Of a stretch of 64,000 bases of DNA, positions 9,215 through 17,399 are shown piece by piece. The notes beneath the pieces are model-generated. The model saw only the letters and a list, made by a program, of their open reading frames with translations, was not told the origin of the DNA and did no database searches. Source of the DNA: CAVTHW01 sp963734625 (GTDB lineage: Bacteria; Acidobacteriota; Terriglobia; Bryobacterales; Bryobacteraceae); the NCBI GenBank assembly GCA_963734625.1, contig CAVTHW010000006.1, forward strand, positions 124,001-188,000. Direction: 5' to 3'. Positions within the stretch are counted from its first letter, which is position 1, and every line of letters begins with the position of its first letter. Made by a program: the position numbers and the translations under genes.

Positions 9215-9697
9215 CTAATCCTGATAGCTCGCCAGCGAGACTAGAACAGTCTCCCGGTCCTGCTGGGGATCGCTTCCGACGGTCCCGTAGACCTCTGGGT
9301 CCACGGCCATGATGGTAACCAAATTGGAGCCGGTGAAATCCGGTCCTCTCTCGGAGTAGACCAGGAAAGAGCCCATCAGAACGACCGCCGTAAATGCGGC
9401 GGCGATGAGGCGCCAGCCCAGAGCGGGCTGCGAAAACGCGTAGGGCAGGGAGGCCTGCCGTTGAGCCTCGATGCGCTGCATGACGCGGGCGCATAAGCTG
9501 GCGTCGGGTACGGCGTCCGGAGCGTTGAGGAGGCGCAGCAGTTCCCCGTGCGCCGTCATGGCCGCGACCTCGCCGCGGCAGCCCGCGCACTCTTCCAAGT
9601 GCGCCTGGAACTTCTCCAATGCGCTCCCCGTCAGAGCGCCCAGCAGATAGTCCTCGAGATCGTCCTGGATTAACCTATGCATCGCTTCTTCCCTCAA
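9215..9697 (-). CDS. Zinc-finger anti-sigma factor
   Basis: Likely membrane-bound anti-sigma factor controlling the ECF sigma factor encoded just upstream. The N-terminal cytoplasmic part (about residues 1-70) contains HLEECAGC, the His-x3-Cys-x2-Cys core of the zf-HC2/ZAS fold. One transmembrane helix follows near residues 100-120 (LIAAAFTAVVLMGSFLVYSE), with a short periplasmic tail. The protein is 160 residues; an internal ATG at 9682 (MHRLIQDDLEDYLLG) may be the true start. A 49-base gap separates it from the sigma gene. Confidence 0.85.
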   Translation of the reverse strand: MREEAMHRLIQDDLEDYLLGALTGSALEKFQAHLEECAGCRGEVAAMTAHGELLRLLNAPDAVPDASLCARVMQRIEAQRQASLPYAFSQPALGWRLIAAAFTAVVLMGSFLVYSERGPDFTGSNLVTIMAVDPEVYGTVGSDPQQDRETVLVSLASYQD

Positions 9698-9746
9698 TCA
9701 TCACTCTCAACATCCTTCACCGCTCCGCGGGTCTTGCGCCCGCTTT

Positions 9747-10418
9747 CTATTGAGCGGCCGGCTCCTTGGGACGCCGGCTCAACCGGCTCGCGGCCTTCAC
9801 GAGCTTCTGCCGCGCGCGGAACAGCCTCACCTTAACCGTATTCTGGTTCATTCCGGTCATTTCCGCCAACTCTTCCACGGAATGGCCTTCCACTTCCTTC
9901 ATGAGCAGCAAGCTCCGGTCTTCCGGCGAAACCTTCGACAGGAGTTTGACCACGTAATCCCGGCGGGCCAGATCGCTCTCCACCGTGGGGCGGCCGTCCA
10001 CGGCCGGCTCCGACCGCGCAAACCGTTGTGCGTCGTCTTCGGAGAAGTCGCTTTCGTAAACCAGTTTCCGCACGCGCCGCTTGCGGAGATAGTCGTAGCA
10101 CTCATTGACTGTGATCTTGTAAATCCAGGTCAGCAGTGCGCTGCGCGAGTCGAACTTTCCGATGGAAAAGAAGACCTTGGTGAAGACCTGCTGAGCGATG
10201 TCCTCGGCGTCGTTGCGGTTGCGCAGGATCCCGTAAATGATGGAATAGACCTTGGTCTGATAGCGCTCGACGACTTCGCGGAAGGCCGTTTCGTCGCCCC
10301 GCTGGATGCGGCGAATCAGGGTAGCGTCCGCGCTGTTCTGGCGATGGTCCAACGTGGTGCCCATTCCGGCGGCCCCACCGGAGAAAGGCAATGGCAAGAC
10401 GCCGCTGAATCCGCTCAT
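9747..10418 (-). CDS. ECF-type RNA polymerase sigma factor
   Basis: RpoE-like sigma-70 family factor. Region 2 spans roughly residues 25-100 from this start (ETAFREVVERYQTKVYSIIY and NDAEDIAQQVFTKVFFSIG). Region 4 is near the C terminus (LLLMKEVEGHSVEELAEMTG, then MNQNTVKVRLFRARQKLVKA), a helix-turn-helix for the -35 element. The open frame reaches 10457, but a possible ECF promoter lies across 10438-10465, so ATG at 10418 or 10364 (MGTTLDHRQ) is preferred. It is followed by an anti-sigma gene and a CpxP-like gene, the normal layout of a stress-responsive sigma cassette. Confidence 0.9.
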   Translation of the reverse strand: MSGFSGVLPLPFSGGAAGMGTTLDHRQNSADATLIRRIQRGDETAFREVVERYQTKVYSIIYGILRNRNDAEDIAQQVFTKVFFSIGKFDSRSALLTWIYKITVNECYDYLRKRRVRKLVYESDFSEDDAQRFARSEPAVDGRPTVESDLARRDYVVKLLSKVSPEDRSLLLMKEVEGHSVEELAEMTGMNQNTVKVRLFRARQKLVKAASRLSRRPKEPAAQ

Positions 10419-10437
10419 ACTCAGTCGCCCAACTTCA

Positions 10438-10465
10438 GGGACGCGACCGCATGTCAAGCGGTTTC
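10438..10465 (-). promoter_or_regulatory. Possible ECF sigma autoregulatory promoter
   Basis: On the minus strand GAAACC (10465-10460) is followed after 17 bases by GTCCC (10442-10438). This matches the general GAAC-N16/17-GTC layout of ECF promoters and lies just ahead of the sigma gene. It rests on the spacing and short consensus only. Confidence 0.25.
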
Positions 10466-10831
10466 AAGCATCTAGCACCACGCCTGGCCGGGCTGGCCGG
10501 GAATCCCAACATATCAGATTCGCGCCCTCGTGTCATGGGATTCGAAGGCGGTATGTTGTTGAAATTGAAGGAGGCGGCCGCGGCGATTGGGTTCTGGTCA
10601 TTTGAGGGCTCGCTTGGGGCCGTTGAGACGGCTGACGGCGTGGTGGAGGGACTCGACATCAGCAGCGGGGCGGCGATTGGCGATATAGCCGGAGGCCGCG
10701 GTGGCGCAGATGTGGCAGTAGCGAGGGATGTTATTGAAGAGATTAGGGTTATGGTCATAGAAGAAGGTTCTGCTAATCTCATACGTACCACTGCTCACCA
10801 CCGCTGGGCCGCAGTGGCTGGAACGTTGAGT
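10466..10831. other. Gene-poor stretch with a possible decayed ORF
   Basis: No convincing intact gene is seen. An 8-bp inverted repeat (GAATCCCA at 10501-10508, TGGGATTC at 10536-10543) could form a hairpin. On the minus strand, 10598-10780 keeps coding-like codon use and ends RYCHICATAASGYIANRR followed by a short tail and a stop. It has no good start and I do not recognise it, so it may be the 3' relic of a gene. Confidence 0.3.
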
Positions 10832-11903
10832 ATGATTCGCAATCTCTGGCTGTTTCTCCTTCTCGCCGCTCCCAGCATGGCGGGCGAGTGGTTCCTTTTC
10901 GCCTCGTTCCGCAGCAACGGCGAGGGTCTTCTTCTCGTTGAGCCAGGATGGGCGCAAGTGGGCGCCTCTCAACGACGATAAAGCCTGGATTGAGTGCGAG
11001 CCGGCGGGGATGCTCATGCGCGATCCGTTCCTGACCAAGGGCCCGGACGGGACCTGGCACCTGCTCTGGACCTGGCACTGGAGCCGGGGCCAGATGGGCG
11101 GACGGCTCAAGATCGGCCATTCCAATTCGAAAGACCTGCTCACCTGGACACCGCAGAAGGAGATCTTCCTGTTCGACGACGTGCCCGAGGCCGGCAACGC
11201 CTGGGCGCCCGAGGCCACCTGGGACAAGCAGCGCAAGGAATGGGTCATCTATTGGGCCACCATGATCAAAGGAGAGGCTGAAGGTCATCGTCTCTACTCC
11301 GTCACCACCAAGGACTGGAGCACCTACACGCCGGTGAGGCTCTGGTTCGATCCGGGCTTCAGCGCCATCGACGCGACCCTGGTCCAGGACGGCAAGCTCT
11401 GGGTCATGGTGTTCAAGGACGAGCGCAACGGCCAGAAGCGCCTATTGCTGGCCTTCGCCGATTCCCCGCAAGGGCCGTGGCGGGACATGACCAAGTCCCT
11501 CTCCAGTAACACGCGATTGACCGTGTTGCCGCTCGTAATCGAGCAGGGCCGCTGCGCCAGAGGCGCACAGCCGCCCTGCCAAGGGCTCTCCAGTAACACG
11601 CGATTGACCGTATTGCCGCTCGTAATCGAGCAGGGCCGCTGCGCCAGAGGCGCACAGCCGCCCTGCCAAGGGCTCTCCGGCGACTGGGTGGAAGGTCCGA
11701 ACGTCACCAGGATCGGCAAGGAATGGTGGATCTATTTCGATCACTACTCCAAACCCCAGTATTACGGCGCATACCGCAGGCGCTACTGGAAGACATTCGA
11801 GGACGCCTCCAAACTAATCACCTTCCCCGGCGAGACCCGCCACGGTTCGGTGGTCAAGATCCCCGAAAAACTGGCCAAGAAACTTCAGGCACAGCGCCGC
11901 TGA
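10832..11903 (+). CDS. Secreted GH43-like glycosidase (frameshift; two in-frame 87-bp insertions)
   Basis: Probable exported glycoside hydrolase of the GH43-type five-bladed propeller group (arabinosidase/xylosidase-like). The start at 10832 gives a signal peptide, MIRNLWLFLLLAAPSMAGEW. The frame breaks near 10930-10940 and continues one base later as SQDGRKWAPLNDDKAW, so the mature region is otherwise open to 11903. Propeller-type segments include GNAWAPEATWDKQRKEWVIY, RDPFLTKGPDGTWHLLWTW and EWWIYFDHYSKPQYYGAYR. Codons between DMTKSL and SGDWVEGP consist of two tandem copies of a dispersed palindromic repeat that add 58 residues without closing the frame. Substrate is unknown; loss of function is possible. 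Confidence 0.65.
11506..11587 (+). repeat. 82-bp palindromic element, copy 1
   Basis: This copy starts GTAACACGCGATTGACCG and ends CCCTGCCAAGGGCT. It contains nested inverted repeats: AACACG/CGTGTT, CGATT/AATCG, and a GC-rich hairpin with arms GCAGGGC/GCCCTGC enclosing TGCGCC/GGCGCA. It is flanked on both sides by CTCCA (11501-11505 and 11588-11592), so unit plus spacer is 87 bp. It lies in frame within the GH43-like gene and translates as NTRLTVLPLVIEQGRCARGA. Confidence 0.92.
11593..11674 (+). repeat. 82-bp palindromic element, copy 2
   Basis: Second tandem copy, differing from copy 1 at one base (TATTG for TGTTG). It is flanked by CTCCA on the left and CTCCG on the right, where the glycosidase sequence resumes as GDWVEGP. 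The near identity of the two copies points to recent tandem insertion or duplication. Confidence 0.92.
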
Positions 11904-12006
11904 GGCGGTTGGGGTCCCGCGGAAACGGCCCGGTTTCCAAGCGATAGATGATTGCAGCCGAGAAGCCAGGGGCGCCCCGGTCGGCAGGCGCGTCAGAACA
12001 TCAATT

Positions 12007-12078
12007 CTGGCCACTCCCTCCCGGTCGTGGCATCTCGCTGAGCCAGAAGCACCGAACCGCGACAGGGAGGGCGGGGTT
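12007..12078 (+). repeat. Dispersed hairpin repeat (related to the element at 63653-63777)
   Basis: This repeat shares CTGGCCACTCCCTCCCGGTC and CATCTCGCTGAGCC, then GAAGCACCGAACCGCGAC, with 63671-63735; the other copy has 8 extra bases between the blocks. CCCTCCC near the start and GGGAGGG near the end allow a long hairpin. It lies between the convergent GH43-like gene and the large secreted protein. The terminal inverted repeats of the other copy are not recognisable here. Confidence 0.75.
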
Positions 12079-12111
12079 AACGTTGCGCAGTGCGCGAGTG
12101 AGCAGCCGTCT

Positions 12112-14778
12112 CTACCGCTTCACGCCGACGACTCTGTACGGCGTTTCCACTTCCAGATCGGGATATATCCGGCCGTTGCCCTGACGATCCACGATTTCAA
12201 TCAGGTACATCAGATCCCATTGCGGATCGACGAACGAGGCCGGAATACTGCCGGCGTACATGCCGGTCCGGGAATCCAGCGTCATGTCCGCCGTCTGATA
12301 GTCCTCTTTCTGATTGACGTGCCGGTACCGCAGGCGAATCCACTTCACGCCCGCCGGAGCTGCGACCTTAGCCTGAACCACAAAATTCTGGCCAGGCGCG
12401 GCCACCGCCGTGCCAGGCACAAAGGTCACCACCGGCAGCTTAGGGTTGGGATCGCGCGCGGGGATACGAACGGTCTTGGCATCCGCTCGCGCCGTAGCGG
12501 TTCGCCGCTCGGCCAGCAATTGTTCGAATTCCGTATCCAGGGCCTTCAACTCGTCCTTCCAATGACGCGGGAATCCCCTGGCGCTCGGGCCGAAAGCCAT
12601 GTTGTCGATGTAGAAGTCGCCGGCGGCGTCGACCATCTCACGCCAGGCCTGGATCGCGCTTCGTTCATTAGCAATAGCCTCGTCAAACGCCGTGAGGTCG
12701 CCAGCCTGTTTGTACAGGTTGTAATTAACACCCCCGAGCTGACGCCAGGAGTGATATCGTGCCAGCGCCGCGAGAATTTTCGCGTCCGTGGCAGTCGACT
12801 TGAACTCGTTGCTACTCGCGCGGCCGCCGAAGGCCCGTTCTGCTGCCGTCACTTCCGCCAGAATTGCATCCGAGGTCTGAGCGAACCAGCGGCTGGTTTC
12901 CTCGGGACGCCGCATGGCCGTGTCCGTGCCCTCAATGATGCTCGCGGCTCCTTCGCGCAGGTTCATGAATTGCTGAATATCGCTGCCCTCCTCCTGCTGG
13001 GCGAACTGCGGCAGGCTTCCCTGGTGCATCATCTCAGGCCAGCCCATCGTCGTGGGGAACATCCGGTATGGAACGCTGGCGGCGACGATCCTGGGCAAAA
13101 CCCGGCTCGCGAGCTGCAGAGCCTGCATGACGTGCGGTCCAGCCTCGGCGCCGAATCGAACCGCAAACTCCCGCTCCCACACGTCGGGCGGCGTCTGCGG
13201 GTTATACGAGAGCCGGCCCCAGAGGCGATAGAACGCCCAATACCGCTCGAATTCGTAATCGTAGTAGCGGTAACGCGAGTTCAGGAAATCCCGCGGCTTG
13301 GCGTCGTGAGGGTCGCCGAGCATCTTGGTCGCCTGCATTTCCGTGACCGCCAGTCCCTGGCCGTCGTACAGGCGCGCACTGCTGGCCATCCGCCGCGCGT
13401 AATCGGGGTCGGCCCACAGCAGGATACGCGCTGTGCCTCCATTCCAAAGCGTCCAGTTCATGTGGTAGGTCTGCGGGTATTCCAGCAGATCGGCGTAACT
13501 GTGCCGCGCGTCCATCTGGTTCGATTTGTTCACGTGAGTCGGATGGTAGGGCATTCCCATCTGCTCCATCCAGATCTTCGTATCCAGTTGCACGTTGAGA
13601 CCCTGCGCCTGAGCGTCCTTGATCACGGATTTGGCGAGGCCCTTGGCGCGCAGTTCAAGCCTCGTGTTCAGTTTGTTGCCGCTGTAGAACCCGAAGACCT
13701 CGTGCCAAAACCCTTCGATCTCCGTAGCGCGCAGCCCGGACTCGTCGTGCATGCGAAATTGCGTCTCGTTGATCTCGGGGAAGACCTCGTAGAACTTCTT
13801 CAGGGCGGCCACGGTATACGGCACAAGATTCTTGGCGTCGAGGCCCCATACCAGCCCAGGCGTAGGCTTGGTGCCATCCGATGCCCAGGGATTGGCACCC
13901 CTCTGTCCTCCCCCGCGATAGATGTGTTCCCAGCTGCCGGGCTTCACCCGGATCCCGCGTTCCGCGGCCAGGCGCAGCATCGTCTTGAATGCGGCGAGGT
14001 TCCGAGTCTGCTGTTCGGGCGTGAGGCCGACTACTCGCACATCAGGGAATCCGTCGACATCGAAGAAGTACGGATACAACGGCGCCATATAGCCGCCGTC
14101 CTCGTATCCAAATGTCAATACCAAGCGGTTGATGCGGTCCGCGGCGAACATGTCAAAATACCGGACCCAGAACTGCTCGTCGAGGAGGTGGCTTTCGAAG
14201 TACGCCTGGTTCATCGTGAAGATCGTGACGCCGCGCTCTTTGAGGTAGGGCTTTTCGGCGGCGTCTCGAGCGAATTGGAACGGATCGCCGCCGCTCGGGG
14301 TCCAGGCCACGCGATCCGCCAGGTCGAGCGCCGCATACATCAGTCCAGTTCCATCGGCGCCTACGAGGAGTATGGCAGGCTTCCCTTGGTACCTCGCGCC
14401 CTTGCGGATGGTCAGGGCTTCCGCGCCATCAGGTACGGGCGCCTTCATCTGACCCAGAGCGATAGCCGCGGGGCCGCGGCCGGCTGCCAGTCCCGCCAGG
14501 ACCACAAAATCGGAGCCATTGACCTGGCCGCCGCCCTTCGCAACGCTGACACCCTTGGCGCGCAGCGCCGCCTCGAGCTTCCGGATGCCGTGCCAGGCGG
14601 GCGCATCCATCGTGGCGTCGGCGATCACCGTAACCTTCTTGAACGCGGGAGCCGGGCTCGGCGCGGTCTTTTGAGCGCTGGCGGCCTCAATGGCAAAGCC
14701 CGCGGCCCCCAGGCCCACGACCGCTGCCAGAAGGGCGGGAAATACAACAAACTTGAACGTCGGCAGTGCGCGCAGCAC
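12112..14778 (-). CDS. Large secreted alpha-glucuronidase-like protein
   Basis: A protein of about 888 residues, probably exported and acting on plant-derived polysaccharide. GTG at 14778 is chosen because it is preceded by GGGGGA and gives a signal peptide (FVVFPALLAAVVGLGAAGFA ending SAQ); the frame is open further upstream to 14901. Residues about 45-170 resemble the N-terminal alpha/beta domain found in GH67/GH20-type enzymes. A central barrel-like part follows (RINRLVLTFGYEDGGYMAPL, RMHDESGLRATEIEGFW), then a C-terminal beta domain (KWIRLRYRHVNQKEDYQTAD). Exact family and substrate are not certain. It sits among sugar-active genes. Confidence 0.6.
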   Translation of the reverse strand: MLRALPTFKFVVFPALLAAVVGLGAAGFAIEAASAQKTAPSPAPAFKKVTVIADATMDAPAWHGIRKLEAALRAKGVSVAKGGGQVNGSDFVVLAGLAAGRGPAAIALGQMKAPVPDGAEALTIRKGARYQGKPAILLVGADGTGLMYAALDLADRVAWTPSGGDPFQFARDAAEKPYLKERGVTIFTMNQAYFESHLLDEQFWVRYFDMFAADRINRLVLTFGYEDGGYMAPLYPYFFDVDGFPDVRVVGLTPEQQTRNLAAFKTMLRLAAERGIRVKPGSWEHIYRGGGQRGANPWASDGTKPTPGLVWGLDAKNLVPYTVAALKKFYEVFPEINETQFRMHDESGLRATEIEGFWHEVFGFYSGNKLNTRLELRAKGLAKSVIKDAQAQGLNVQLDTKIWMEQMGMPYHPTHVNKSNQMDARHSYADLLEYPQTYHMNWTLWNGGTARILLWADPDYARRMASSARLYDGQGLAVTEMQATKMLGDPHDAKPRDFLNSRYRYYDYEFERYWAFYRLWGRLSYNPQTPPDVWEREFAVRFGAEAGPHVMQALQLASRVLPRIVAASVPYRMFPTTMGWPEMMHQGSLPQFAQQEEGSDIQQFMNLREGAASIIEGTDTAMRRPEETSRWFAQTSDAILAEVTAAERAFGGRASSNEFKSTATDAKILAALARYHSWRQLGGVNYNLYKQAGDLTAFDEAIANERSAIQAWREMVDAAGDFYIDNMAFGPSARGFPRHWKDELKALDTEFEQLLAERRTATARADAKTVRIPARDPNPKLPVVTFVPGTAVAAPGQNFVVQAKVAAPAGVKWIRLRYRHVNQKEDYQTADMTLDSRTGMYAGSIPASFVDPQWDLMYLIEIVDRQGNGRIYPDLEVETPYRVVGVKR

Positions 14779-14874
14779 AGATCCCCCATCAAGCCGGGAT
14801 TCCCCTTTTGGCTTCCCGGCTGCGGGCCAGTATACACCGATCTGGACTTTGGACGCCGTATCTTCGGTTCGCGG

Positions 14875-15057
14875 CAGGCTATGGACCGGCGACGATCTCA
14901 ACCTGGAAACCCGCCAGAAATGGGTCTATCCCGACACCAGCAAGGATCCTGACCGCAACCCGCGTGAATTCGCGGCGGCCATGCCCGAGTGGCGGCGGAA
15001 CGGCCTGCTGGCCGGAACCAGTGGGGAAGGCCCTGCGTCGTCGCGGCCTGCGGCGCA
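14875..15057 (+). pseudogene. Fragment of a secreted glycosidase-like gene
   Basis: The plus-strand frame reads LWTGDDLNLETRQKWVYPDT and then REFAAAMPEWRRNGLLAG before losing coherence. The second part resembles the opening of secreted (beta/alpha)8 proteins common in this phylum, in which a line such as EFIAAMPEWRRHGLLAFT occurs. No start or end is present and both neighbours are on the other strand, so it looks like a relic. Family resemblance is from memory and weak. Confidence 0.3.
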
Positions 15058-15059
15058 AT

Positions 15060-15353
15060 CTACTGAATCACCGTCTCGCCCGATTTTGCGTCCAGCTTGA
15101 TCTCGCCGAAAGTGGCCTCGTACTGCTGAATGTTCTGCTGCAGGAGATTCGCGAGGGCCTTGGCCTGCTGGGGGCTCAGATAGACGCCCTGGAAGTTCCG
15201 GATGTTGACGCTCTCGGGCGAGGTTTGGTTGACCGTCCCGAACACCAGGAAGAAATCCCAGAGGCTCAGGCGGCACTGAACGCTGTTGGCGTAGCTTTCC
15301 CGATAGTCGGGACTGCTGGTTAGCTGAATCTTGGGTGGTGGTGGTTGGGTCAT
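15060..15353 (-). CDS. DUF3467 family protein
   Basis: Small soluble protein of about 97 residues; the frame is open to 15374 but MTQPPPPKIQLTSSPDYRES at 15353 is the likelier start. The core YRESYANSVQCRLSLWDFFL followed by VFGTV and the end PQQAKALANLLQQNIQQYEA match DUF3467, a small domain of unknown biochemical role widespread in bacteria. It lies alone between a relic and the IS element, 45 bases from the IS end. No function is proposed. Confidence 0.8.
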   Translation of the reverse strand: MTQPPPPKIQLTSSPDYRESYANSVQCRLSLWDFFLVFGTVNQTSPESVNIRNFQGVYLSPQQAKALANLLQQNIQQYEATFGEIKLDAKSGETVIQ

Positions 15354-15506
15354 GGCTGCGCGCCTCCGATGCATGGATTAGAATACTACAGGCGCAGGCG
15401 CCAGTGATTCCGCATCCAGCGTTCTGATTGCTGCGCACAGCCCGTTGTTGCGCATCTGGCGTGCACCGTTGCGCAACTGAGGCAAATTCGCATTTCGTTT
15501 TGGTCC

Positions 15507-15548
15507 TTGCTTTGTGTCTCAATCTGAGATAGTATAAATGTCTCAGAT
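15507..15548 (+). promoter_or_regulatory. IS promoter overlapped by a perfect 8-bp palindrome
   Basis: TTGCTT (15507-15512) and TAGTAT (15530-15535) are 17 bases apart, a good sigma-70 layout. ATCTGAGA (15522-15529) and TCTCAGAT (15541-15548) form a perfect dyad across the -10 region and probable transcription start. This suggests an operator, possibly for repression by the small first ORF. A purine-rich GAGGAGAG ribosome site follows before GTG at 15561. Confidence 0.6.
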
Positions 15549-15560
15549 GAGGAGAGACCC

Positions 15561-15893
15561 GTGAACCGCATCAGGCTCTCGCCTGCGGAGCGGAACTTCC
15601 GTTCCAGGCTCGCCCAACTGGCTCACGACAACTGGCTGCTTCGCGGAACCTTGTCTGTTCGTAGTCGCAAGTGTGGCAAGGCCACCTGCCACTGCGCCAA
15701 CGGCGAATTGCACGCCTCCCTGTATTTGGTCCAAAGCCACGACGGAAAACCGCGGCAATTCTGCATCCCCAAGCCGTGGGAACCTCGCGTCCGGCAGGCG
15801 GTGAACGATTACCAGGAAATGCGGCGCCTCATCGAAGAGGTCTCGGAACTCGAATGGAAACGCATGCGGGAGAAGAAGATGCCGGGACGCTGA
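15561..15893 (+). CDS. Small IS-associated protein (DUF6788-like)
   Basis: A protein of 110 residues starting with GTG. It has a Cys/His cluster near residue 37 (RKCGKATCHCANGELH) that may bind zinc, and a basic helical C terminus (EVSELEWKRMREKKMPGR). It precedes the transposase in the same orientation, an arrangement I associate with the DUF6788 family next to DDE transposases. Likely roles are DNA binding or accessory action in transposition. The next frame (+1) is open across its stop and reads EGLLHRLVRYAEK into the transposase, so frameshift fusion is conceivable. Confidence 0.7.
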   Translation: MNRIRLSPAERNFRSRLAQLAHDNWLLRGTLSVRSRKCGKATCHCANGELHASLYLVQSHDGKPRQFCIPKPWEPRVRQAVNDYQEMRRLIEEVSELEWKRMREKKMPGR

Positions 15894-15930
15894 GGGCTTA
15901 CTCCATCGCCTCGTTCGCTATGCCGAGAAG

Positions 15931-17139
15931 GTGTTTGACCTTTCCAGCGAGGTGCTCGACAAAGTCACCGATGGACGTCCCCAGCCGCGGACGCCTACCA
16001 CGCTGATACTGAAATCCTCTCTGGCGATGTTCTGGGCGCGATTGGGAAGCCTCCATGCGCTGGAAACCCTTTCCACCGCCCGGTTCTGGAAACGATGGCT
16101 GGCAGGGGACATGATCAGCGCCGACACCATGGGACGAGTACATGCCGCCCTGGACGTCGGCCAACTGCGGGATGGCCTCCACCAGATCTACAGCCGTCTG
16201 AAGCGGAACAAGGCGCTACCCCTGAATTTGGGTCTGGACGTTGCGGTCCTGGATGGCCACGAGCTACATGCCAGCTACCGCCGCCATTGTTCGGGGTGCC
16301 GCCAGCGCACCGTGAAGACCGAACAGGGAGAGCGCACTCAGTATTACCACCGGCAAGTCACGCTCATGCTCTTGCCCGGGGCTCGTTCCAGCGGCAAGCC
16401 CCTGCGCGTTTTGTTGGACTGCGAACCGATGCTTCCCGGTGAAGATGAAGTTGGCGCCGCGCTGCGCTTACTGGCCCGCGTGCTGGCGGACTATCCGCGG
16501 GCCTTTGATCTGGTACTGGCCGAGGCCCTCTATGCCACCGCGGCGTTTCTCAACTTCCTGATCGACCGCGGCAAGCATGCTTTGGTCGTTCTCAAAGACG
16601 AGCGCCGCAATCTGTATCAGGATGTGGCTGGCCTGTTCGCGCACGTCCAACCGCAGCGCGGCGAACGTCGCGGTCGAAACTGCCTATGGTGGGACTTTCC
16701 GGATCTGCGTTCTTGGCCGCAGGTGAAGGCCCCGCTGCGCGTGGTACGGAGCCTGGAAACTTACTCCGTGCGCCGCCAACTGGATCGAACGGTAACTCAG
16801 GAAACCAGCGATTGGGTCTGGGTGACGACTTTACCGCAGCCGCCAGCGCCCACCGCGCGCATCGTCGCCTGGGGGCATCAGAGATGGGACATCGAGAACT
16901 TCGGCTTCAATGAACTGGTCAATGGTTGGGAAGCCGACCACATTTACAAACACGAGGCCAAAGCCATCGAGGCCTTCCTGTTGATGGCGTTCCTGGCCTG
17001 CAACATTTTTCATGCCTTCCTCGGCCTGAACCTCAAACCCCAACTTCGCGACACCAAACCGGAGAAATACTGGGCTTGTCTGATCGCCGCCGAACTCTAT
17101 CGTGACGCCGGAACCACGACACGCAAGCGCGCTCCCTGA
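15931..17139 (+). CDS. DDE transposase (IS4-like)
   Basis: A protein of 402 residues starting with GTG at 15931, although coding-like sequence in this frame extends back to about 15889, overlapping the previous stop. Conserved parts are LNLGLDVAVLDGHELHASYR near residue 100, with the first catalytic Asp candidate; KHALVVLKDERRNLYQDVAG near residue 220; and RWDIENFGFNELVNGWEADH near residue 315, the C-terminal Glu motif typical of the IS4-like DDE fold. It catalyses cut-and-paste movement of the element. The frame is intact. Confidence 0.85.
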   Translation: MFDLSSEVLDKVTDGRPQPRTPTTLILKSSLAMFWARLGSLHALETLSTARFWKRWLAGDMISADTMGRVHAALDVGQLRDGLHQIYSRLKRNKALPLNLGLDVAVLDGHELHASYRRHCSGCRQRTVKTEQGERTQYYHRQVTLMLLPGARSSGKPLRVLLDCEPMLPGEDEVGAALRLLARVLADYPRAFDLVLAEALYATAAFLNFLIDRGKHALVVLKDERRNLYQDVAGLFAHVQPQRGERRGRNCLWWDFPDLRSWPQVKAPLRVVRSLETYSVRRQLDRTVTQETSDWVWVTTLPQPPAPTARIVAWGHQRWDIENFGFNELVNGWEADHIYKHEAKAIEAFLLMAFLACNIFHAFLGLNLKPQLRDTKPEKYWACLIAAELYRDAGTTTRKRAP

Positions 17140-17399
17140 TCTCCTTTCGTCTCTGCCGCCTCTTATCTCAAACTGCCGATTTCGAGCCGCCGCTATTGGC
17201 GCCTGCACGCATTCGTGTCCCTTTTTCGTCCCTCGGGACCCCCCAGGCCCTCCCCATGCCCATCCGAAGTTGCCTGGATCGCCCAACGCAGCGGAATCCC
17301 CTTCGATACCGCTGCTTGCCCGCACCCAACTGTCACGAATGCGGAATCGCTGGCGCATCAAATCTTTCAACCCGAAAACGGGGTAATTTGGTACTGTCC

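Larger units (their letters stand above)
15398..17356 (+). mobile_element. Two-ORF insertion sequence with 20-bp inverted repeats
   Basis: Terminal inverted repeats: 15398-15417 (GCGCCAGTGATTCCGCATCC) pairs with 17337-17356 at 18 of 20 positions. Between them lie a promoter with a palindrome, a small basic ORF and a DDE transposase. Length is about 1.96 kb. No clear target duplication is visible. Both frames are intact, so it may be active. IS family is not assigned with certainty; the transposase belongs to the IS4-like DDE group. Confidence 0.8.

Noticed and set aside
11499..11672. Tandem 87-bp repeats as a CRISPR array
   Set aside because: Only two contiguous units, no variable spacers (only a constant 5-bp CTCCA between units), no cas genes, and other copies are dispersed singly.
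11324..11744. Three overlapping minus-strand frames across the GH43-like gene
   Set aside because: They are kept open by the low stop content of the palindromic repeats; the flanking plus-strand sequence is clearly glycosidase.
12220..14952. A 910-codon open frame on the plus strand
   Set aside because: It is the antisense shadow of the large secreted protein: no family features, Arg/His-rich translation, no ribosome site. The minus strand has a signal peptide and coherent domains.
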